In this document: piece by piece, positions 60,612 through 64,000 of the stretch
Numbering within the stretch: position 1 is the first letter of the stretch
Layout of the letters: every line of letters begins with the position of its first letter
Origin: Perognathus longimembris pacificus
Taxonomy: Eukaryota > Chordata > Mammalia > Rodentia > Heteromyidae
Direction: 5' to 3'
NCBI RefSeq assembly: GCF_023159225.1
Contig: NC_063184.1
Location: 18,651,528 to 18,715,527, forward strand
DNA length: 64,000 nucleotides
The notes under the pieces: model-generated
The model's database searches: none
Told to the model about the DNA's origin: nothing
Seen by the model: the letters and a program-made list of their open reading frames with translations, nothing else
Made by a program: the position numbers and the translations under genes

Positions 60612-61210
60612 AACAACAAAAAAAACTTTACAAAAGCAAAAAGAATGGGAGCCTGGACCAAGGAGTCAAAGATTCAGAACTTAGCAAGCAGCCAGAGACT
60701 ACCCTCTCCCTCCTGAAAGTTAAATATCACCCACTTTTGTTTATGTTTGTATAGTCACAAATCATTCTAGTTTCCCAGGTTGGGCAGCAAGGCATAGCCA
60801 AAAAGGCACTCACGGGACCAGGTCTCAAGGATTTGAATACTGGTACTATTTCTAGTGTTGATTCATTAGATGTTGGATGGCTCACCTTTTGGTTTTCATG
60901 CTCATCAGTCAAATAAGAGATTGAGATGGAAGAACATTCTCCATCTCTTTCAGTTCTCACATTTTTTAAAAGCAGTTAGTGGATGAAATCCTTTAGCCTG
61001 CTAGCCCCACAACAAACCAGGGAGTTTTGATCTGGGAATCTGAGGGATGGTAAAGTGAAGTGTGGAATTGACTCTAAAACGCCCCACCTGACAGAGAGAG
61101 AGTACTGCCCAGAATTCTCGCCGCTGTCCCTCAGAAGGTAGCTTCCGTCACGTCCATTAGAGAGGAGGAGAGCCTCAGCCGCATGCCGCGTAAGGTTGCC
61201 ATGATACCAT
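32793..61210 (-). CDS. DAPP1: DAPP1 (Bam32), coding exons 2-9 (first coding exon outside window)
   Basis: DAPP1 is a cytosolic adaptor recruited to the plasma membrane by PI(3,4)P2/PIP3. It is phosphorylated on a single Tyr after B-cell-receptor stimulation. Exons in transcript order are 61088-61210, 56680-56813, 46424-46554, 40428-40475, 38771-38833, 37246-37331, 34813-34900 and 32793-32861. All phases match, giving 246 residues plus TAG. With the roughly 34 missing N-terminal residues this equals the 280 aa I recall for human. SH2: WYHGNL, then SYLLRDS with the phosphotyrosine-binding Arg (R61). Linker: EEPSIYESV, placing Tyr at 139. [12 protein letters not shown] and [17 protein letters not shown], keeping the K173, R184 and Y195 lipid contacts. 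The C-terminus is RSRSFIFK. The frame is intact. No exon 1 candidate or CpG island was found in 61211-64000. Confidence 0.97.
33500..33560 (-). mobile_element. Old ID-type SINE fragment
   Basis: Reverse ID remnant: tttgaacccagggcctccta then ccactgagctatagtcctag. Confidence 0.55.
33670..34062 (+). mobile_element. MaLR-type LTR (MLT1-like)
   Basis: Contains cttggttcccagggtggcag, gaattaaataagccccattt and aaaaatggactaatgca, the classic order of an ancient ERVL-MaLR LTR. Solo and non-coding; DAPP1 intron 8. Confidence 0.65.
34212..34418 (-). mobile_element. IDL-Geo SINE with target-site duplication
   Basis: Reverse copy flanked by tagaatacctttt; DAPP1 intron 8, sense to the gene. Confidence 0.9.
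34813..34900 (-). CDS. DAPP1: DAPP1 exon 8: PH domain C-terminal helix
   Basis: 88 bp. The acceptor is gttttgttag and the donor is AAGATG|gtaagt. It encodes [20 protein letters not shown] then WIKILRWKM. The final Met replaces the Leu I recall in human, a conservative change. Confidence 0.97.
35565..35785 (+). mobile_element. B1-dID SINE
   Basis: Forward copy: gagtcctagctactcagaag then gggccatgactcaagtggta; DAPP1 intron 7. Confidence 0.75.
37246..37331 (-). CDS. DAPP1: DAPP1 exon 7: PH domain
   Basis: 86 bp. The acceptor is ttttttaaag and the donor is CTTTTG|gtaagt. It encodes [20 protein letters not shown] then SQERVNCF plus two bases of Cys. A gtaaac inside the exon looks like a donor, but using it would drop VNCF and break the frame into exon 8. 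Confidence 0.96.
37990..38190 (+). mobile_element. Old B1-dID SINE
   Basis: Diverged forward copy: ggttctcacctgtaattgta through gtggctcaaatggtagagct; an IDL-Geo element follows directly. Confidence 0.6.
38196..38400 (+). mobile_element. IDL-Geo SINE with target-site duplication
   Basis: A nearly intact forward copy flanked by aaacccatta, inserted next to an older B1-dID copy; DAPP1 intron 6. Confidence 0.9.
38517..38737 (-). mobile_element. LINE-1 3' tail, reverse
   Basis: Reverse L1 3' end: attgttcttataaaggtgac, gaggggttacag, then C/T-rich sequence. It ends about 35 bp from DAPP1 exon 6, on its donor side. Confidence 0.7.
38771..38833 (-). CDS. DAPP1: DAPP1 exon 6: PH domain
   Basis: 63 bp, 21 whole codons, [20 protein letters not shown] then M. 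The acceptor is cccctcag and the donor is CAAATG|gtgaga. It includes the R184 equivalent needed for 3-phosphoinositide binding in the family. Confidence 0.97.
39377..39585 (+). mobile_element. IDL-Geo SINE with target-site duplication
   Basis: Forward copy flanked by aagaataaatatg; a B1-dID copy follows directly. Confidence 0.88.
39592..39825 (+). mobile_element. B1-dID SINE
   Basis: Forward copy: caccagtggctcatgcctgt through cttatctccaattaaccatc to caaaccccaggattgg. Confidence 0.82.
40428..40475 (-). CDS. DAPP1: DAPP1 exon 5: start of PH domain
   Basis: A 48-bp exon of 16 whole codons ([16 protein letters not shown]). The acceptor is cttttttcag and the donor is GTCAAG|gtaagg. It carries the first basic residues of the phosphoinositide pocket. 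Confidence 0.97.
40570..40636 (-). mobile_element. Old ID-type SINE fragment
   Basis: Decayed reverse ID remnant ending gacctacatcctcagccc; DAPP1 intron 4. Confidence 0.5.
40880..41105 (+). mobile_element. B1-dID SINE
   Basis: Forward copy: ctctgatggctcacacctgt through ctccaattaaccaccagaaa; A-rich tail. Confidence 0.8.
41525..41980 (+). mobile_element. B1-dID SINE split by a nested IDL-Geo
   Basis: The B1 half before 41636 and the ctctaattaaccactagaaa plus ID half after 41836 form one forward element; the tail has become (AAT)n. Confidence 0.8.
41636..41836 (-). mobile_element. IDL-Geo SINE nested inside a B1-dID SINE
   Basis: Reverse copy inserted in a forward B1-dID element. The host sequence ctgacaaggcagttct is repeated on both sides (about 41620 and 41837). 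Confidence 0.93.
41978..42012. repeat. (AAT)n microsatellite
   Basis: About 11 AAT units forming the tail of the split B1-dID element. Confidence 0.92.
42867..43075 (+). mobile_element. IDL-Geo SINE
   Basis: Forward dimer with a CAAAA-rich tail; DAPP1 intron 4. Confidence 0.88.
43279..43473 (+). mobile_element. IDL-Geo SINE with target-site duplication
   Basis: Forward dimer flanked by gaattaggcactaa / gaattaggaactaa, which differ by one base. Confidence 0.88.
43643..43850 (+). mobile_element. IDL-Geo SINE with target-site duplication
   Basis: Nearly intact forward copy flanked by gaaatgaagcaatt; DAPP1 intron 4. Confidence 0.92.
44050..44262 (-). mobile_element. B1-dID SINE
   Basis: Reverse copy: gaactctacaacttaagctg through ttcattggagataagactct to ccaggattacaggcatgagc. 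Confidence 0.75.
44451..44494. repeat. (TA)n microsatellite
   Basis: A TA run with one CACA interruption. Confidence 0.93.
45200..45392 (+). mobile_element. IDL-Geo SINE, 5' truncated
   Basis: Forward copy beginning within the first module (gcttagtgctagagtgcttg) with an AATAAAA-type tail. Confidence 0.85.
45521..45840 (+). mobile_element. Solo LTR of an endogenous retrovirus (non-coding)
   Basis: A 320-bp unit with matching inverted ends TGTT...AACA. A TATA box (TATAAA) is at 45656-45661 and AATAAA at 45751-45756, in LTR order, with a GC-richer R/U5-like part. No internal viral sequence, primer site or ORF follows; IDL-Geo copies lie on both sides. No clear target-site duplication is visible. 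It is antisense within DAPP1 intron 4. Confidence 0.75.
45868..46086 (-). mobile_element. IDL-Geo SINE with target-site duplication
   Basis: Reverse copy flanked by aattttctaagtttt; inserted about 30 bp after the solo LTR. Confidence 0.92.
46113..46161. repeat. (GT)n microsatellite
   Basis: About 24 GT units between two SINE pieces; about 260 bp from DAPP1 exon 4. Confidence 0.95.
46160..46245 (-). mobile_element. ID-type SINE fragment beside (GT)n
   Basis: Reverse ID left half: gctgagaattgaacccaggg then tgctaggcaaatactcaacc. It abuts a (GT)n tract. Confidence 0.65.
46424..46554 (-). CDS. DAPP1: DAPP1 exon 4: SH2-PH linker with phospho-Tyr site
   Basis: 131 bp. The acceptor is cttgattcag and the donor is CCTTCT|gtaagc. 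It encodes [20 protein letters not shown] then [23 protein letters not shown]. The Tyr in SIYESV falls at residue 139 when numbered on the human protein. Confidence 0.97.
48475..48702 (+). mobile_element. B1-dID SINE with (CA)n tail
   Basis: Forward copy: gctggctcatgcctgtaaat through cttatctccaattacaacca and an ID half. It continues directly into a (CA)n tract. Confidence 0.78.
48703..48758. repeat. (CA)n microsatellite
   Basis: About 28 CA units, in the tail position of a B1-dID element. Confidence 0.95.
49933..50128 (-). mobile_element. IDL-Geo SINE with target-site duplication
   Basis: Reverse copy flanked by aaatggtagattctt; DAPP1 intron 3. Confidence 0.9.
50312..50508 (-). mobile_element. 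IDL-Geo SINE with target-site duplication
   Basis: Reverse copy flanked by cattaggaa; DAPP1 intron 3. Confidence 0.88.
51550..51754 (-). mobile_element. IDL-Geo SINE with target-site duplication
   Basis: Reverse copy flanked by gacttgtgctatat; DAPP1 intron 3. Confidence 0.92.
53065..53200 (-). mobile_element. B1-dID SINE fragment
   Basis: Reverse copy: ggccagtcctggggcttgaa through gtttattggagataaacgtc, missing the far B1 part. Confidence 0.7.
53736..54064 (+). mobile_element. Composite IDL-Geo SINE with an extra tail module
   Basis: A full forward dimer (53736-53938), an AAT/AAAT-rich spacer, then a second copy of the tail module (about 53970-54064) with its own A-run. A single pair of direct repeats, agaaagtcatatggt, bounds the whole unit. 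Confidence 0.88.
54450..54498. repeat. (CATC)n microsatellite
   Basis: About 12 perfect CATC units, the only long tetranucleotide repeat in the window. Confidence 0.95.
55240..55602 (+). mobile_element. MaLR-type LTR
   Basis: Begins tgtgctatagtttggattta. It has gctgccatcaggtgagcagc and gagccaaataaaatgttcct, and ends gatgcaaagctgacaaag. Solo and non-coding; DAPP1 intron 3. Confidence 0.65.
56228..56669 (+). mobile_element. MaLR-type LTR touching DAPP1 exon 3
   Basis: Order: acaatggttcaaatat, then aatgtaatctccattgtgaa, ggggccttttagagataatt, and the end agaaaatagactaaggcagc. An ID SINE interrupts it. Its end lies about 10 bp from the exon 3 donor. Confidence 0.65.
56275..56358 (+). mobile_element. 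Old ID-type SINE inside an LTR
   Basis: Diverged ID element (ggctggagccagtattgtgc to agttcaaatcccagagctgc) inside the MaLR-like LTR. Confidence 0.6.
56680..56813 (-). CDS. DAPP1: DAPP1 exon 3: SH2 domain, second half
   Basis: 134 bp. The acceptor is cttatag and the donor is GACAG|gtaagc. It encodes [20 protein letters not shown] through [16 protein letters not shown] MaLR-type LTR ends about 10 bp from its donor. Confidence 0.97.
57195..57432 (-). mobile_element. B1-dID SINE
   Basis: Reverse copy: gctggtgctggggcttgaac through tattggctaggtgaagatag to gagtagctaggattataggt. Confidence 0.72.
57445..57570 (-). mobile_element. LINE-1 3' tail, reverse
   Basis: The same tail as at 23291-23440: tttattatcaaactgaattac through cttgtactgtttgttacctc and a C/T-rich block, with a (TA)n start. 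Confidence 0.7.
59920..60095 (+). mobile_element. B1-dID SINE
   Basis: Forward copy: ggcactggtgggtcacacct through cagggacagcacccaggccc; the middle is shortened. Confidence 0.72.
60215..60356 (+). mobile_element. B1-dID SINE, left half
   Basis: Forward copy: ggcatcagtggctacacatc through aaccttatctccaattaccc; an IDL-Geo element interrupts it. Confidence 0.7.
60357..60542 (+). mobile_element. IDL-Geo SINE with (CA)n tail
   Basis: Forward dimer inserted in a B1-dID copy. Instead of an A-run it passes directly into a long (CA)n tract. Confidence 0.88.
60542..60606. repeat. (CA)n microsatellite
   Basis: About 32 CA units, in the tail position of an IDL-Geo element; the longest dinucleotide run here. 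Confidence 0.95.
61088..61210 (-). CDS. DAPP1: DAPP1 exon 2: SH2 domain, first half
   Basis: 123 bp. The acceptor is tctatttcag and the donor is TCAG|gtgggg, a weak GT site. It encodes [20 protein letters not shown] then [20 protein letters not shown]. The motif Arg of SYLLRDS is present. GENSGQ differs from remembered human NETTGL. Confidence 0.97.
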
Positions 61211-61394
61211 CTGAAATAGAAACAGCAAGACATTTTTACTAAGGGCAAAGCAAGATGATTCCTCCTTCAGTGGGGTTTCCTTTCAGACACGCCCCAGCAA
61301 TAGTTCCCTCCATGACTAGGCCACAGACCATACATTTAGCCCCAAGGTCAGGACAGGGAGACCCCTAGGTGAAGTTGAAGTGGTAGTGTTAGAG

Positions 61395-61778
61395 TTATGG
61401 CTGAACTCCACCAGGAAAATTCACATCTGAAATCATCACACCCCTCCCCCAATACTATAAAATGGGACCTGATTTGGAGATAACGTCAAGGTTAAAAGAA
61501 ATCATTAGGGTGGGCTCAATCCAAGACAACCAGTATCTTCTTATAAAGGGGAGACATTTAAGACAGACTCCCTACACAGGGAGAAAACCATGAGGATGTG
61601 AAGATGGTCACCACAAAGCCAAGGAGAGGTTTGGGAGGTTCCTCCGCTCCTCAGGAGTGACCAGTTCTTTCAGGCCTCTGGGACAGTGAGATAATAGATG
61701 TCCATTGGTTAAGCCACACCCTCTGTGTGGTACTTTGTAAAGCACCTCAGGAAACTAAGAGTGTTGCTTTGTAGGTAG
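61395..61778 (+). mobile_element. MLT1-like MaLR LTR
   Basis: Order: acctgatttggagataacgt, attagggtgggctcaatcca, cttcttataaaggggagaca and ccacaccctctgtgtggtac, matching ancient MLT1-type LTRs. Non-coding; DAPP1 intron 1. Confidence 0.65.
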
Positions 61779-61829
61779 AAAAAGGTTTAAAAGTCTAATT
61801 CAAAATAGTCATAGGATTAGGCTTTGAAG

Positions 61830-61982
61830 CCAGGTGCTGGTGACTCATCCTAGCTACTCTGAGGATCATGGTTTGAAGCCCTGGCAGAAAAGTCTGCAAA
61901 ATGCCTGACTTGATGTGTAGCTCAAGTGATAGAGTACCCTGTCATGAGCTAAAAAGCCACGCCTGTTACTGGCACAACATAT
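61830..61982 (+). mobile_element. B1-dID SINE, shortened
   Basis: Forward copy: ccaggtgctggtgactcatc through tgatgtgtagctcaagtgat. Confidence 0.65.
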
Positions 61983-62238
61983 AAGGAAAGAAGATAAATA
62001 AAAAGCATCGATCCATGTTCTCTGTTTATTTTAGTCTCCTACAATTTGTTTGCAAGTTTGGGACCATTTCATGGGGACACCATTGTGCTATCATACTAAA
62101 ATGCAGAGTTGTGGATGAGTTGGCTTCCTTGCTGGCTGCAAGGAATCTGACGTTTCATAGTGAACACAGGCCCACCAAATGCTGCTCCAAACTGACCATT
62201 ATGTGAAGAGTGGGGAGAGGCCCAAGGAAAATCAAATT

Positions 62239-62240
<2 letters not shown>

Positions 62241-62282
<42 letters not shown>
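62241..62282. repeat. (TG)n microsatellite
   Basis: About 20 TG units in DAPP1 intron 1. Confidence 0.95.
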
Positions 62283-62285
<3 letters not shown>

Positions 62286-63755
62286 ATTAGAGAAGGTATG
62301 TTTAAAATATCTGGGCAATTCAGAAAGGAGACATAGTGAAAAAAGGTGAGTTTTTTTTTTTTTCCCACCTACACCCTTAAGCCCCAGTTTCCCTGTTTCT
62401 CCAGAAGACAACAGTGATAATCACATTCCTGCATTTCCCCCTGAGAGAAAGCCTGTCCATCAGGTTACTGTCCCCTCACTTCTAATTCTATAGGCATTCT
62501 GAGAGCATTAATTCTAAGAGCTTAATTCTAAAATGAATTGGGCCTTCTTTGATCTTTCTTGCTTCCTCCTAATGACAAGTTCTTTCTAGTGACAGGTATT
62601 TTACAAGATTTTGAAGCAGCACCTCCTTGTAGTGTAATTCCTCTTTGTGGGGGGAGGGCAGAGATATCTTTATTTTGTATTAGAAATATAGTTCATGGAT
62701 GAAAGGTAAGTGAAGATTCAGCTAAAGAAAAACCAGGAGAGAAGAATTCTGTAGGAGTGAGAGATCAGGATAAACTTGTTCTGAGAGTCTGAGGAATGAG
62801 GCCAGAACTTCTGGAAGGCAGAAACAGAGAGGTCGAGATAGAGTCACAGATTCCAGCACAGGGTTTCATGAAGAGTCAGAGATAAGAAAGTCAAACACCT
62901 TGTAGACAGAGAGACAGCTAGGAATGGTTCGGCAAGACTCAGAAGGCTGAATGTGTTTGAGGGAATGGAAAGAACAGGATGAAAACACACAGAGACTCAC
63001 AGAGCCCACTTGAAGATGGCTCAGCAGACCCAGGAAAGTCTGAGACTTGGAAAGTCCCGAGGGACACAGCCACTGACTTGAGGGAGGAGTGTATATTGTA
63101 TCTCACACAAGTCCTTCCACTCAGTCCCCATAGCATCTGGTGCAACACAGCAACCAAAAAACAAACAAAATCCTTCATTGCTTCCCACTGGTTGGGGGCA
63201 TAGAATGCTTGCCTTGGACTAGAGAAAAAAGTTTGTGTGTGCATAAGAACTTGAGGATGACTAGACTAGCAAGACGTGGATCTAAACCCCAAGTTTTGCT
63301 CAAGAGGAATGGAATCAAATGGATTCTGTGCTCACTCTGATTGCTCTTATACCCTGTCTGTCATAAAATGCTAATTGGAGCTTTTCTTTGGACTGTAATT
63401 GCTATTGATGACCTACTATTGAGGGGAGAAGGAAAGAATCCAGACTTGGGGGAAACATGAAAATATAGGCAGATCTTCCTTCTATGGGCTGAAGCATATG
63501 GCCTTAACCCCTTAGTGCATCAGAACTGACAGTCTGCAGTCCTCAAATTGTCTCCAAAGCTCTGACATGATCTTGTGAGTCAAGTCAACCATAAGTATAC
63601 AAGCTACTGCTGGTGGGTCAGGAAAGTGGAAAGAGTAACACAAAATCAAATGGCTTTAGAAATTTACAGTGGTAAAGCCAAGAACAAATTATAGGGCACA
63701 TGTTAGACAACATTGGATAATCACTTGAGTCTTTAAAAATACCCTGGATTCCCGA

Positions 63756-63957
63756 TTGAGAATGTGGCTTAGTAGTAGAGTGCTTGCCTAGCATGCATGA
63801 AGCCATGGGTTCCATTTCTCAGTACCACATAAACAGAAAAAGCTAGAAGCAGTGCTGTGGCTCAAGTGGTAGAGTGCTAGCCTTGAGCAAAAGAAACTCA
63901 GGGATAATGCCCAGGCTCTGAGTTCAAGCCCCAGGACTGGCAAAAAAAAAAAAAAAA
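63756..63957 (+). mobile_element. IDL-Geo SINE
   Basis: Forward dimer with an A(15) tail; the flanks ccctggattcc / cccaggattcc look like a duplication with one change. Confidence 0.88.
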
Positions 63958-64000
63958 TGCCCAGGATTCCACTTCGAAAGAAATGCACCAAGTAGCAAAA

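Larger units (their letters stand above)
61211..64000 (-). other. DAPP1: DAPP1 intron 1 (partial)
   Basis: Lies 5' of exon 2 on the minus strand. It holds the MLT1-like LTR, a short B1-dID element, (TG)n and a terminal IDL-Geo. The span 62290-63750 is unique sequence without a recognisable exon or CpG island, so the first coding exon is beyond 64000. Confidence 0.7.

Noticed and set aside
61211..64000. Search for the first DAPP1 coding exon
   Set aside because: No fitting exon ending in a GG split codon, and no CpG island; it must lie beyond the right edge.
1..64000. A hidden new biological system
   Set aside because: All substantial coding sequence is explained by three known genes. The remainder reads as introns, UTRs and retroelements.

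Overview
This is a stretch of mammalian nuclear DNA, most likely from a rodent of the kangaroo-rat / pocket-mouse / gopher group (Geomyoidea). It has split genes with GT-AG introns, one CpG-island promoter, (CA)n and (TA)n microsatellites, LINE-1 tails, ancient LTRs, and a very high density of two SINE types. The first is a dimeric tRNA/ID-derived element of about 200 bp that matches my memory of IDL-Geo. The second is a B1 plus ID chimera (B1-dID type). The species call rests on recalled SINE families and is inference.

Three orthologous protein genes lie in the order DNAJB14 (+), LAMTOR3 (+), DAPP1 (-), the arrangement I recall for human chromosome 4q23 read in reverse. (1) DNAJB14: the last five coding exons (5378-11321), stop at 11319-11321, then a long AT-rich 3' region with few SINEs to about 14.4-16 kb. 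Exons for the N-terminus and most of the J domain lie before the window. (2) LAMTOR3: complete, with a CpG-island promoter (about 16.35-17.45 kb) and six coding exons from ATG 17404 to stop 27880. They join in phase to exactly 124 codons plus stop. (3) DAPP1: minus strand, eight coding exons from 61210 down to stop 32793-32795. They give 246 residues covering the SH2 domain, the Tyr139 motif and the PH domain. The first coding exon, about 34 residues, lies beyond the right edge. LAMTOR3 and DAPP1 are tail-to-tail.

The products are not one pathway. DNAJB14 is an ER-membrane Hsp40, LAMTOR3 is a Ragulator subunit on lysosomes, and DAPP1 is a PI3K-dependent B-cell adaptor. All reading frames look intact at every splice junction I could check.

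The rest is intron and intergenic sequence filled with retroelements. Many SINEs carry target-site duplications that can be read directly. I found no new genetic system. The more unusual items are a SINE whose target-site duplication copied the LAMTOR3 exon 3 splice donor, an inverted SINE pair around that exon, a solo LTR with TATA and poly(A) signals, a MaLR-type LTR touching a DAPP1 exon boundary, and an M-box/CLEAR-like site in the LAMTOR3 promoter.
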